Of a stretch of DNA of 64,000 nt, positions 44,480 through 54,209 are shown one piece after another. Below the pieces are notes generated by a model. That model was not told where the DNA came from. It ran no database searches and saw only the letters and a program-made list of their open reading frames with translations. Each line of letters starts with the position of its first letter. Position 1 is the first letter of the stretch. Source of the DNA: Cryomorphaceae bacterium (lineage in GTDB: Bacteria; Bacteroidota; Bacteroidia; Flavobacteriales_D; Crocinitomicaceae); the NCBI GenBank assembly GCA_027483605.1, contig JAIXUE010000009.1, positions 102,440 through 166,439 of the forward strand, in the 5' to 3' direction. The translations under genes were made by a program, and so were the position numbers.

Positions 44480-45844
44480 TTAATTCTTGGTGGCTAAGTT
44501 TAAATGGATTAATTTTTTTTTATTTTCATGGCTTTCGAGTGTGAATCTTTTTCTTGTAAATAAGATCAAGATACCATAGAGAAAAATGCCTTTTACAAGG
44601 TGATTGATGGTTGTTTGCAACTCACAGTCAGGCCTTACAGCATAATTTAATAATGGGAGTAATAATAAAACGTAAAATGGAGATACTTTAGACCACTTCT
44701 CAACTAATTTAAATGTTAAAGAAAAAATTAAGCCTAATGCAAATCCAAAAATATAAACTCCCCATATACCATATGCTATATATCCGTCAGCAAAAATTCC
44801 AAGGCCCATTGATGTCCCTTGATTTATTTCATGACCAGAGTATTTATTAAATATATCTTTATCTCCAGATGATAATTTATTCGGTGCTAAAAATCTTGGT
44901 AATAATGCAGCTTCCAAATATTTATTAACATTGTTTAGCCCTTGGAACTTTTTTAAGTTATCCATATTGTCAACGGTACTTGCAAATATCCAAGCTTGAT
45001 TACCTCTATTTAATATAGAAAGCAGGTTGTCAACTCCTAAAATAAAATTGGAATTTGCATTTTCACTCCCGAGGTTATATGCGGTCATCAAATTTGCCTC
45101 TTCAGATCCATACCATACTTCGTTTCTATAAACTGACTTAAAAGCCTGAACAAACAAAACAATTAAAATCAAAATCCCTCCCCCGATAATCTTGGTAAGA
45201 TTTTTAGGCTTCATGGCATAACCAAAATACAATCCAAAGAAAATAATCCACATAATGGCATCATGATACATGCCTGAAATTATTGCACTTAATGATTCAA
45301 GTAACAGCACAATTAATGACCAATACCAAAATCTTTTACTTATTGAAAACAGTGCAAACGCACTTACAAAACGAATCAATGAGAAGAGATACAATATAAA
45401 TCCAAAGTCTCCTGTTACCAGATTAATAATTAACCTAAGTAATATTCCCAATATAGTTATTTTAACCAAGAACTTTTCATTGATTACTGCACCATGTTTA
45501 ATTTGTTCGAAGTTAATTTTAAAAATGCGAGTAGGTAAAATGTAAAGGCCCAAAGTAAATAATAAAAACGCAGGTACAGCTAATTGAAAATACAGGTCTG
45601 ATGGTATTTTCATTGCATAATTGACATCCTGTTGAACTAGACCATAAGTAATAGATGGTGCGACTAAATAATTTAAACAATATAATATCAATGTCCATTC
45701 CCGAAAAACAAATTGATTATTTGACTCAATAAACAACCTTATAAATAGAAATGACAAGATACCAAATGAAATTGCCGCATAAAATTCATTTAAGGCAATA
45801 TATCCAAAGGAAAATCCAACAAGAAAATTAAGAAACCTATTCAT
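44480..45844 (-). CDS. Wzy-like O-antigen/oligosaccharide repeat polymerase
   Basis: 454 residues, about eleven to twelve hydrophobic segments and little else conserved, as usual for Wzy. A larger periplasmic loop (about 255-330, with NFILGVDNLLSILNRGNQAW) lies before the last segments, and DGYIAYGIWGVYIFGFALGL resembles the O-antigen polymerase C-terminal pattern. The TTG at 45865 is in frame, but the ATG at 45844 is preferred. It overlaps the upstream glycosyltransferase by 8 bp. No Wzx flippase is visible in the window. Confidence 0.8.
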   Translation of the reverse strand: MNRFLNFLVGFSFGYIALNEFYAAISFGILSFLFIRLFIESNNQFVFREWTLILYCLNYLVAPSITYGLVQQDVNYAMKIPSDLYFQLAVPAFLLFTLGLYILPTRIFKINFEQIKHGAVINEKFLVKITILGILLRLIINLVTGDFGFILYLFSLIRFVSAFALFSISKRFWYWSLIVLLLESLSAIISGMYHDAIMWIIFFGLYFGYAMKPKNLTKIIGGGILILIVLFVQAFKSVYRNEVWYGSEEANLMTAYNLGSENANSNFILGVDNLLSILNRGNQAWIFASTVDNMDNLKKFQGLNNVNKYLEAALLPRFLAPNKLSSGDKDIFNKYSGHEINQGTSMGLGIFADGYIAYGIWGVYIFGFALGLIFSLTFKLVEKWSKVSPFYVLLLLPLLNYAVRPDCELQTTINHLVKGIFLYGILILFTRKRFTLESHENKKKLIHLNLATKN

Positions 45845-46985
45845 AAACTTTTTGTATGGATTCAATTATTGCTTTGTATGAGTGTTTGTCGAGTGTCTCC
45901 TTTAATTCAATATCACTCTGACTATGGTCGTTTGATTTATTTAAAAACTCTATCAAATGAGTAGTTATAGGAATCGAAGTATTAATTACGATTCCTAGAT
46001 TTCTAGTTAATAAATCAACCGCACCTCCACATTTTTCAGAGGCAATTACTTTTATTCCAGATGCCAAAGCCTCATTTATTGATAAGCCCCACGTTTCTCC
46101 GGGACCAATTGATGGTAAAACAAAAACATCTGCCAATCTGTAAATAATTGGCATTATCGATTGATTTTGAAAACCTAAAAACAGACAATTAGGGGGTGCT
46201 TTTTCTTTAAGTTCATTCTCAAGAGGACCTGACCCAGCAAATACTAAAACAAATTTATTTTCGGGTAGTTTTCTTATTAGTTCAAACATGAAAAAAGGAT
46301 TTTTCTTCTTTTCTAATTTTCCAGAAAATAATATTACTTTTTGCTGATGGGATATGTTTAAAGATGATCTTAATCTTTTCGCTTTGGCCATGTATTCTCC
46401 TTTAGGATCAGCGAATCTTTGATTATCTATTGCATGAGGTGAATAAATAAGCTGGCTATCATTTAATCCGTGTTTTTTAAAATATTCTTTATTATGTGTC
46501 CCAACATAAAAAGCTTTGTCTACATGGCTGTAAACCCATTTAAGGAAAATTCTTCGCAATAATTTCTTAACATTGAAATTTTTTGGTTCATCCAATAATG
46601 TCGAATCTCCTCTAAACCAAACTTCCTTTTTACCTTTAAAATAGCGAATAGCTTTTAAATGGCTATCAAAAGCCCACCCCCAGATCCAAATAACATCTGC
46701 GCCCCAATTTTCTACTTGTTTATTCAAATCTGGATTGATTATTCCCTTAAAATGATGTGATCCTGGATTTGGTGATGTGTTTGTTAAAAATTTATAATCA
46801 TACCCTGTTAGCAACGGTATATCCCATTTGAAATTTTGCTGAAAGTCTGGATCATATTTTTCATTAATTGCATCTTTGCCCCACGTATAAAAAACCATTA
46901 AATCAATTTTTTTCTCTTGAGCTAATAAAGCAAAAAGTGGAGAATTGTATTGAATAGGATGAGATGAAATAATTGCGAGTTTCAA
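45837..46985 (-). CDS. Family 4 glycosyltransferase (TTG start)
   Basis: 382 residues, GT-B. The N-terminus KLAIISSHPIQYNSPLFALL is typical of a GT4 subfamily and follows directly from a TTG at 46985 that overlaps the fucosyltransferase stop as TTGA. No ATG is nearby. The donor half has ILFSGKLEKKKNPFFMFEL and PSIGPGETWGLSINEALASG. It would act in assembly of the repeat unit. Confidence 0.88.
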   Translation of the reverse strand: MKLAIISSHPIQYNSPLFALLAQEKKIDLMVFYTWGKDAINEKYDPDFQQNFKWDIPLLTGYDYKFLTNTSPNPGSHHFKGIINPDLNKQVENWGADVIWIWGWAFDSHLKAIRYFKGKKEVWFRGDSTLLDEPKNFNVKKLLRRIFLKWVYSHVDKAFYVGTHNKEYFKKHGLNDSQLIYSPHAIDNQRFADPKGEYMAKAKRLRSSLNISHQQKVILFSGKLEKKKNPFFMFELIRKLPENKFVLVFAGSGPLENELKEKAPPNCLFLGFQNQSIMPIIYRLADVFVLPSIGPGETWGLSINEALASGIKVIASEKCGGAVDLLTRNLGIVINTSIPITTHLIEFLNKSNDHSQSDIELKETLDKHSYKAIIESIQKVYE

Positions 46986-47839
46986 AGTTTAAAGGGTAAT
47001 TTTTTCAATGTATCAGCTAACACATCGTTTGAATTTGAGAATATAAACTCCTTTTTGTTAAACTCCTCTTCCTTCAAGAAGTTTGTATGCCATTCCAACT
47101 CATTTCTTATTATTATTCCTTCATTAAACAAAGCTGCCCAATATGAGAAGGTACTTCCAATTGATGGAATAAATATTTTACTTTTGGACATTTGAAATAA
47201 ATCAACAACATCAGGTTGGTGTTTAGCACGAATGACACCATCGATGACTAATATTTCCCTTAATTCGTCATCGTTACCATCTGAAAACACATAAGTTTTT
47301 AAATCTCTATTTATCTTTGACTTAATATATTTTAAGACTTCAATAAAATAAGATATATCTGTTATTGTAGAACCCTTTTTAAAATCTCCTCTTCGGATAT
47401 GAATAGCTATATCAGGAGCAATTGAATTCTTTATTTGAACTTTTATTGTATTATTTAATAATTCAAAAAAGGCATCCTTAAAAAGATGTTTATTCTCCCT
47501 TATTTCATAGAAATAATCGTTTCGAACGAAAATTTCACTAAAAACATAATATTTATTGTACTCACTAAATATTGCACCTTCTTTTTCCTTTTTTCTTAAA
47601 AAGGAAAAAAAATAGAGTTGTATTCTTGTTAAAAATTCTGAGTGTGAAAAATAATTATAAATCCTTTTACTGCGCTCCATCCTAATTACTGGACCGATTT
47701 GAAAAGAAACCCAATTTACAGCATACAAATTTAAATTATTAGCCATCGAAAAACTAAATGCTCTAGAGTAAGTTAGCATTTTATTTCCCAAACCTGTATT
47801 TGGCAATTTTGCAACAACAATCGATTTTCTATTTTTCAT
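46982..47839 (-). CDS. GT11-family fucosyltransferase (alpha-1,2 type)
   Basis: 285 residues. The N-terminus has LPNTGLGNKMLTYSRAFSFS (G-G/L-GNxM type) and the donor motif IAIHIRRGDFKK near 143-154 is the H-x-RRxD hallmark of alpha-1,2/alpha-1,6 fucosyltransferases using GDP-fucose. FSDGNDDE and FIPSIGSTFSYWAALFN match later GT11 motifs. The GDP-L-fucose genes gmd and fcl at the right end of the same locus would supply the donor. Confidence 0.85.
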   Translation of the reverse strand: MKNRKSIVVAKLPNTGLGNKMLTYSRAFSFSMANNLNLYAVNWVSFQIGPVIRMERSKRIYNYFSHSEFLTRIQLYFFSFLRKKEKEGAIFSEYNKYYVFSEIFVRNDYFYEIRENKHLFKDAFFELLNNTIKVQIKNSIAPDIAIHIRRGDFKKGSTITDISYFIEVLKYIKSKINRDLKTYVFSDGNDDELREILVIDGVIRAKHQPDVVDLFQMSKSKIFIPSIGSTFSYWAALFNEGIIIRNELEWHTNFLKEEEFNKKEFIFSNSNDVLADTLKKLPFKL

Positions 47840-47845
47840 TAAAAA

Positions 47846-49129
47846 CTAAATAATTTTTGTCGCATCAAATATTTCTGCAATTTTCCTTGTCATTTCTGGA
47901 GCCATGTATTGTTTCATAGCAATGTCATTATGCTTCCAGTTAACATCATTTATGTTTTGAATAATATATTCTAACTCCAAATACAGTTCGTTGATTATGT
48001 GCTCTTTAGTTGATTTTGAATTGAATTTAACAACATTTGTATTTGAACATTTACTAAGAATTTCAACCACGCTGCTATTCTCATGGAAACATGCAATCAT
48101 TGGCTTATTAGCTAATATATATGGGTATATTTTAGATGCAGTATAACCAGAATCAGTAGAGCCAGGGATGAAAAGCAAATCTGCATTTTGAATATTCTCT
48201 ATTGCCTCAAAATATCCTACTCTATCTGTCTGTTCAATAACAATAGAATTTAAACCTATTTTGTCCGCAATTGGTTTTATAGTTTGAATCCCCTCTCCAT
48301 TTGGCGCGTAACTAGTACCTATAAACGAAAGTACAAATTGCTTTAAAGTTAAAACAGAATTTGATTCCATTTTTTTTATTGCTTCAAAAAAGCAATTAAT
48401 TGCAAATCCTAGGTCGTGACCACCTCTACCAACATAAACTATGTTTAACGCCCCCCCCTCTTTTTTTTTGAGTTGGGAACTTAATTTTGAATCATAGTCT
48501 AAAGATGTAGCTGAAAAAGGGATTACCATTTGATTTTTAGTAACACCTTTATATCGCAAATCAAAAGTATTCAAATAATCTATTGATACACTTATAATCC
48601 CATCTGCTTTAGATACTGAAAAGGCTTCTAAGAATTTGTCGAGGTGATAGTTTAGAAAAAATTTAGGAGGTCTTTCGCTTTTTGGCTTATCTAAATAAAA
48701 ATCGCTACGCCAAGGGTCCTGAATATCTAGTACATATGGAACCTTAAATTTTCTTTTAATAATTCTACCTAAGGCGAGTAAGTGAAATGAAGTAGTTGAA
48801 AAAAAAATTAAATCAAAATCATGTATTTTAAGTAATCTGTTAAGAAAAATATAATAATGAAAAAAAGACCTGATTGATAAACTACCTAGCCCTATTCTTC
48901 TAGTCCAACTGAAATTAAATGCGCCTACAAAATGTACTTTTATATCATTTGGGATAGTATCCAATAATTTTTTATCAATTACCGGTTTTTCTAATCTATC
49001 AAGTCTTACAGCTACAATTTCCGCATTCCAATTATTATCTTTTAAATACGGCAGCATTTGCCTAACCCTGTGCGAATCTGCTGAATTTACTGGCGCAAAC
49101 TGGGGTGATATGATTAAAACTTTCTTCAA
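47846..49129 (-). CDS. Family 4-like glycosyltransferase (TTG start, contains A9/G8 tracts)
   Basis: 427 residues, GT-B. It begins KKVLIISPQFAPVNSADSHR from a TTG at 49129 that overlaps the upstream stop as TTGA. It contains YVLDIQDPWRSDFYLDK, IVYVGRGGHDLGFAINC and LFIPGSTDSGYTASKIYPYI. The donor-side E-x7-E motif is not obvious, so the subfamily is uncertain. Codons for LKKKEGGAL form nine As, then GA, then eight Gs, a slippage-prone site early in the C-terminal half. Confidence 0.8.
   Translation of the reverse strand: MKKVLIISPQFAPVNSADSHRVRQMLPYLKDNNWNAEIVAVRLDRLEKPVIDKKLLDTIPNDIKVHFVGAFNFSWTRRIGLGSLSIRSFFHYYIFLNRLLKIHDFDLIFFSTTSFHLLALGRIIKRKFKVPYVLDIQDPWRSDFYLDKPKSERPPKFFLNYHLDKFLEAFSVSKADGIISVSIDYLNTFDLRYKGVTKNQMVIPFSATSLDYDSKLSSQLKKKEGGALNIVYVGRGGHDLGFAINCFFEAIKKMESNSVLTLKQFVLSFIGTSYAPNGEGIQTIKPIADKIGLNSIVIEQTDRVGYFEAIENIQNADLLFIPGSTDSGYTASKIYPYILANKPMIACFHENSSVVEILSKCSNTNVVKFNSKSTKEHIINELYLELEYIIQNINDVNWKHNDIAMKQYMAPEMTRKIAEIFDATKII
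48450..48469. repeat. Adjacent homopolymer tracts (C8 and T9 on plus strand)
   Basis: On the coding (minus) strand: nine As, GA, then eight Gs, inside the glycosyltransferase gene at 47846-49129. A one-base change would shift the frame and truncate the enzyme. Confidence 0.9.
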
Positions 49130-50346
49130 TCCAAATTATAAAATTGTAATAACTTAATACTCTCATTTTCCCAATTCAATTGTTCACCTAATCGTTCAGA
49201 ATTTTTTCTATGATTTTCTAGTTCAACGGGATTATTTAAATAGAAAATTAATTTTTCAGCAATCTCCTGAATATTTCCTTGATTATAAATCATGCCCACT
49301 CCTGGGTGCTCTATTAAAAATTCACTTTGTGCCTTGGTATTAGAGAATAATATTGCATTTTTTGATAACAAGTAAATAAATATCTTATTCGTAAGACAGT
49401 AATTTCGATTCTCTTGTAGAAGGACCTCTGATGCCAAACCAATGTGATGCATCTGGCCGATTTGAACCAGGTCTGGTTCTTGAACTGGTTCTAGAAAGAT
49501 TAATTGGCAATCCTTTAAATTTGCTTGGAAAGCTATTTCTTTGAAATAAGCTTTTAAATTTTCATCTACATTACCTAATAGTGATAATTTCAAACGATGA
49601 TCATTAACAAGTCCAATAGCGCGTAAAATATCTTCTAATCCTCTATCTTTTCCTATAAATTGTGAAAACCAAAACAATTTAATATCATTATTAGAATGTA
49701 TAAATTCAGCATTCTGATTTCTGTAATTTAAGTGAAAACAATTATTTATTGTACAAGAATTCAATCTCGGATAAAACTTTTTGTATTCATGCTCAATTAA
49801 AGGTGATGCAAAGGTTGCATAATCTAAACTAGGTACAAATTTATCTTCTAAAAGTTTTACTTTATGGCTCTGTTTATCACCTGTAAATGACTCACCTCGG
49901 TGAAAATCTTCGAAATCAAAACTACTCTTTGCATTATGAAGTTTAGAAGCCTTGATAACAGCTGGTAAGGCGCCTAAGTTATGGCCAATATAGAGGTCGG
50001 CTTTAAATTTAATGGCATGTTTAATAAGGTCTTGACTATATAAGACTGATGATTTAGCACTTGAGCCGAGAATATCACCAAATATATAATATACTTTGTG
50101 CCATATTTTTCTTCTTAACCTCACTAAGCCATAAAACAGTTTACTATCTATTGTTTTCTCATTAACACATTGCCAATTAATATCTGGCATCTTTCTACGA
50201 ATACTTAAATCAAACTCCGTTGCCCAGCTTGCCAAGTGACAGTAAATTACAATCACTTGGTGTCCCGATATCGCAAAGGAATTAGCTTCTTTCACCATTC
50301 TTGGATTAGTGCTTGGCTGCCCAGAAGAAATGATACAAATTTTCAA
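49126..50346 (-). CDS. Family 4-like glycosyltransferase (TTG start)
   Basis: 406 residues. It begins KICIISSGQPSTNPRMVKEA from a TTG at 50346, 4 bp after the upstream stop; the next ATG would lose this conserved N-terminus. The C-terminal half contains LFWFSQFIGKDRGLEDILRA and LTNKIFIYLLSKNAILFSNT. This is a GT-B layout with a less typical donor site. Its place between other glycosyltransferase genes supports a role in repeat assembly. Confidence 0.8.
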   Translation of the reverse strand: MKICIISSGQPSTNPRMVKEANSFAISGHQVIVIYCHLASWATEFDLSIRRKMPDINWQCVNEKTIDSKLFYGLVRLRRKIWHKVYYIFGDILGSSAKSSVLYSQDLIKHAIKFKADLYIGHNLGALPAVIKASKLHNAKSSFDFEDFHRGESFTGDKQSHKVKLLEDKFVPSLDYATFASPLIEHEYKKFYPRLNSCTINNCFHLNYRNQNAEFIHSNNDIKLFWFSQFIGKDRGLEDILRAIGLVNDHRLKLSLLGNVDENLKAYFKEIAFQANLKDCQLIFLEPVQEPDLVQIGQMHHIGLASEVLLQENRNYCLTNKIFIYLLSKNAILFSNTKAQSEFLIEHPGVGMIYNQGNIQEIAEKLIFYLNNPVELENHRKNSERLGEQLNWENESIKLLQFYNLD

Positions 50347-50350
50347 TTAA

Positions 50351-51379
50351 TCAATTTGAAAAAATATTAAGGTACTTATCAGAAATAACTGGGGCGTCAA
50401 ATTGTTCCATAGCGTAATTTCTACAATCCCTCCTATTAATAATACTAAGCCTATCTACAGCTCTAATCATCTCATCGATATTAGGAACAATAAAACCGGT
50501 GATCCCTTCAATTACAACTTCTGGGACAGATCCTTTAGGGAATGCTATAACGGGAGTTCCACAAGCCATTGACTCAACCATCACTATTCCAAATGGTTCA
50601 TTCCATTGTATTGGCATCAGTAAAGCTGCTGAATTACCTAATAATTCGTTTTTTTGCACATCATTCACCTCACCAATATATTTGATTTGGTGATTATCGA
50701 TATGAGGTTTAATTTCCCTTTCAAAATATTCTATTTCTTCCGGAATATTAGAAATATTCCCTGCAATAATTAATTCCCTATTTGATTTTTTAGAAACTTC
50801 AATAGCAATGTGAACACCTTTTATTTTGTCAAGCCTACCAAGAAATACCAAAGGAGCAAAATCGGAATTCAAATTAGTATTTAGGTTATAATTTTTGAAA
50901 ACCACACAATTATGAATGAAACTCCAATTCCCAAGAGGTTTAGCTCTTTCAACGAGGTTTTTACTACATCCAGAAAAATAGAAATTTTGATGCCTGCTTT
51001 TGACAATATAACTCATGTTTTTCGGTGAAATTTCCCTCTGATAACATTGAAGTTTTTTTACATATTTATTTTTAATCGGCAACAAGTATAGCAGTCGGCC
51101 AAAATTATGTATCCCATCGTAATTTTTATAATTTTTAATCAAGAATAACCATGTTCTTAATATTGCAAACAATACTGTCCTTTTTGATGGCGGATAACCA
51201 TGATTACTATGAAAAAATAATTTACAACCATTAATATGTGATCCTTTAGACGCCAATAAATCAACCTCATGACCTTTTTTTTGATATTCCACCGCTAAAT
51301 CAGCGATTATTCTCTCAATTCCACCATAACCCTTTGGGGGCACTTGTATTCCTGGATCAGCAATTAGTAAAATTCTCAT
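50351..51379 (-). CDS. Family 4 glycosyltransferase
   Basis: 342 residues, GT-B. VPPKGYGGIERIIADLAVEY near the N-terminus is a well-known GT4 acceptor-side motif. LVFLGRLDKIKGVHIAIEV and PIQWNEPFGIVMVESMACG with TPVIAFPKGSVPEVV give the donor side. It has an ATG start, and the ATG overlaps the preceding stop as ATGA. Confidence 0.92.
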   Translation of the reverse strand: MRILLIADPGIQVPPKGYGGIERIIADLAVEYQKKGHEVDLLASKGSHINGCKLFFHSNHGYPPSKRTVLFAILRTWLFLIKNYKNYDGIHNFGRLLYLLPIKNKYVKKLQCYQREISPKNMSYIVKSRHQNFYFSGCSKNLVERAKPLGNWSFIHNCVVFKNYNLNTNLNSDFAPLVFLGRLDKIKGVHIAIEVSKKSNRELIIAGNISNIPEEIEYFEREIKPHIDNHQIKYIGEVNDVQKNELLGNSAALLMPIQWNEPFGIVMVESMACGTPVIAFPKGSVPEVVIEGITGFIVPNIDEMIRAVDRLSIINRRDCRNYAMEQFDAPVISDKYLNIFSN

Positions 51380-52686
51380 AATTCGCTGTATATTTTTGAA
51401 TATTCCAATGCAATATCATTAAATGTGAATATTTCAGTTTTTCTTAAACTTACTTGTTCAAGTAAAATTGGGTTATTTATAATTTCAATTAATTTTCGAC
51501 TTAAAGATTTTATATTATTGAAATCAAATAAAAACCCATTGCTATTATCTTCAATTAATTTGGCATTTCCCAAGACATTACTCGCAATAATTGGAACACC
51601 AACGGACCTTGCTTCTAAAAAAACTAGTGGACTCATTTCAGTAATAGTAGTGCAAAGACAAAGTAAATCATATTTTGCAATTTCCTCTCTAACCTCATTT
51701 GGTGGTATTTTTCCTTTCCAAATAATTTTAGGGTTATTCTCCGTCTTTATCTTTAACTCAGATCCATAACTTGTATTGTCATCTTCTCCGAATATGGACA
51801 GCGTGATTTCTTGATCTTTAATACTTTCAATCGCCCTAATTAGAATATGTATTCCTTTAATTTCAGTGATTCGACCTACATAAACTAGATTAAGTACTTT
51901 TTTATCCTTCCGAACTTGAGACTTTATTTTTTTGTAATTTGATAATCCTTGATAGACGGTCCTAATTTTATTTTCTTCTATGTTATTTTTAATCAATACT
52001 TCTTTATACCAATCAGTTAATGTGACAACTCTATCACTGAACCTAATAATTTGATGAAGTCGCGTATTGTGATTTTGAATTATTTCGGCTGTGCCTAATA
52101 GAGTACCTAATCTATTATTCCAATTTAACGTACTAAACTCAGATTTCGAAATTAATACTGAAGTCTTGGACAAAATTTCATTCCCTACTTTAACACCTTT
52201 TTTACTCAAAACACATTTAGTGCAATCGTATAAATGATATTTGCCATCACAAATTTGATTTTTAGAATTAATTAAACCACCTGTCATACAACTGTAACCC
52301 GCCAAGTGAAAAGTGACTATCACTTTTAAACCAAGATTCTTTGCTGTGATTAAATGATTTATTGTAACTCCATTGCCACTTCCTATTTCATGAAAATGAA
52401 TAATTTCTGGCTTCTCTAATTCTAAAATCTTTCTAAAACTATCAATACCTAAAGACTGTTTTTGACCGAGAATTAATTCACGATCAATAGGTGTAGGATC
52501 AGAGAATTTAATCACACATATATCATCATAAGAATAAGCTTCATCGGTTGTTGAGCCATAATTTGGAATCAGGACTTTAATATCGAAATTTAAATCTAAT
52601 AAGGCCTTACTAAGTGCCCAGGTATAAATCTCGGTCCCTGCTGTTTGTTGCGGCAGAAAGTGATTAAGAACGTGAATTACTTTCAA
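51376..52686 (-). CDS. Family 4 glycosyltransferase with Cys cluster (TTG start)
   Basis: 436 residues, GT-B. It begins KVIHVLNHFLPQQTAGTEIY from a TTG at 52686. A Cys-rich loop (GYSCMTGG, then CDGKYHLYDCTKCVL, about residues 130-162) is typical of one GT4 subgroup and could bind a metal. The donor half has LVYVGRITEIKGIHILIRAI and EMSPLVFLEARSVGVPII. It overlaps the upstream gene by 23 bp. Confidence 0.88.
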   Translation of the reverse strand: MKVIHVLNHFLPQQTAGTEIYTWALSKALLDLNFDIKVLIPNYGSTTDEAYSYDDICVIKFSDPTPIDRELILGQKQSLGIDSFRKILELEKPEIIHFHEIGSGNGVTINHLITAKNLGLKVIVTFHLAGYSCMTGGLINSKNQICDGKYHLYDCTKCVLSKKGVKVGNEILSKTSVLISKSEFSTLNWNNRLGTLLGTAEIIQNHNTRLHQIIRFSDRVVTLTDWYKEVLIKNNIEENKIRTVYQGLSNYKKIKSQVRKDKKVLNLVYVGRITEIKGIHILIRAIESIKDQEITLSIFGEDDNTSYGSELKIKTENNPKIIWKGKIPPNEVREEIAKYDLLCLCTTITEMSPLVFLEARSVGVPIIASNVLGNAKLIEDNSNGFLFDFNNIKSLSRKLIEIINNPILLEQVSLRKTEIFTFNDIALEYSKIYSEL

Positions 52687-53899
52687 TGATATTTTTATAA
52701 AATTTTTCTTGGCGATCTAAAAACTCTTCTTTTGAAAAAATTGAAGACATATTCATTATTGCTTTTTTTACTTTTAAATCGTAAATGGAATGATCTGTAG
52801 AAATGTTGTTTATTAAATTTAGATACTCTTTTTTATTATTTCCATCAATTAAATATCCATCGCCAAATTCAGTCAATTGTTCTTTTATTCCACCTATATT
52901 ATTTGCTAACACCAAACAACCATTTGCAATTCCTTCAAAAATGATGGTCGGTTGATTTTCCCATAAACTAGGAACTAGAAGAATATGCGTTTTCTTGAGA
53001 ATTTCTAAAACATCTTCATTCGGCACCCTATTCATAAGTTTTACCTTATGATGTTTAACAATCGCATTATACTTCTGGAAATACTTTCTTCCAAATAAAT
53101 CACCACCATCATCTCCTATTATGTTAATCTGAACATTTTCATCCGTTATTAGTAAGTCAGAAATTAATTCAAAGATTGTATCAGCACCTTTTAAAAACGT
53201 TAATTTGCCAATAAATGAGATTTCAAGTTTTTGTTTGATTGATTTCTTTTTCGCATCGTAAATGGATAAAGATCTTGCTAAATCAATTGGGTAATAATTT
53301 GGTATCCTTGTAATTGGTTTATCTAAATTCCATAATCGATTTAATTCATCAATTAATGCATTAGAGGGAGAATATATCGCACTTGCAATTTCTGTTATTT
53401 TATATTCTATATCCCTTTGTTTTGGTGTGATGTAAAACTTCCTTGCGCTTACTTTACCTAGAGATAATAGCGATTTTAATCCCCACGTAATTTTAAATTT
53501 AATATCAGAATTTTTTAGAGTATAATAACCCAATAATGCTAATGGTGTATGAAGTTTAACAACAAGATTTATATCGTTATACTTTTGCTTTATTTGTAAC
53601 GCACAAGCTCCGACCTCTGGACTTTCAACTAGATCGAATGGATCTTTGAGATGGTACTTTTCAAATACAGCTAATACATTAGCTATAAAAGATTTATCAT
53701 CTTTGGCATTTACAATAACTGAGGTAAAACCCTTAATGTTATTCTCTTGGTAAGGTTTATCTACATCTAAATTACTTCCTGAAAAGACAATGACTTGATG
53801 ATTGAAAGAGAGTAATTTAGCAAGGTTATGAGAATAAAATGCTACTCCGCCAGTTCCATTGTGAGGTGGAAATTCATATGAAACGATCGCAATTTTCAA
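52664..53899 (-). CDS. Family 4 glycosyltransferase (TTG start)
   Basis: 411 residues, GT-B. The N-terminus KIAIVSYEFPPHNGTGGVAF follows a TTG at 53899, and no ATG is available nearby. The donor side has ISFIGKLTFLKGADTIFELI and PSLWENQPTIIFEGIANG. It is the first gene after a 310-bp gap, so it may head a transcript running leftward through the glycosyltransferases. Confidence 0.88.
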   Translation of the reverse strand: MKIAIVSYEFPPHNGTGGVAFYSHNLAKLLSFNHQVIVFSGSNLDVDKPYQENNIKGFTSVIVNAKDDKSFIANVLAVFEKYHLKDPFDLVESPEVGACALQIKQKYNDINLVVKLHTPLALLGYYTLKNSDIKFKITWGLKSLLSLGKVSARKFYITPKQRDIEYKITEIASAIYSPSNALIDELNRLWNLDKPITRIPNYYPIDLARSLSIYDAKKKSIKQKLEISFIGKLTFLKGADTIFELISDLLITDENVQINIIGDDGGDLFGRKYFQKYNAIVKHHKVKLMNRVPNEDVLEILKKTHILLVPSLWENQPTIIFEGIANGCLVLANNIGGIKEQLTEFGDGYLIDGNNKKEYLNLINNISTDHSIYDLKVKKAIMNMSSIFSKEEFLDRQEKFYKNIIESNSRS

Positions 53900-54209
53900 A
53901 TTAAAGATTTTTTATATAAATAAACTTTAAACATTTAATCAAATAAAATATCGCTTGGAAATATTTCTTGTTGGATTGTTAGATTAGACTGCATACTAAT
54001 CATTATGTAATGGCATTCAAATGACAGAAATGCTAATCTCAAAAGCACCTAAACCTCACACTTAAAACTCAAATAATCCGATGAACCGATGGGTATTCTT
54101 AAACACTTTATCCCGATTTCGATTACATTTAGTTTAGATTTTGTTGAACAAGAAATATTATTTCAAATTTGCTTTTAGAAGGTAATAAAATGATATTGAA
54201 ATATTGATT
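53900..54209. other. 310-bp non-coding gap with a 13-bp inverted repeat
   Basis: A+T-rich, no open frame of note. AATATTTCTTGTT at 53960-53972 and its exact reverse complement at 54147-54159 bracket about 200 bp. No target duplication is visible at the outer edges. It could be a decayed small mobile element or a chance pair. A promoter for the leftward operon would be expected here, but I could not point to one. Confidence 0.4.
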
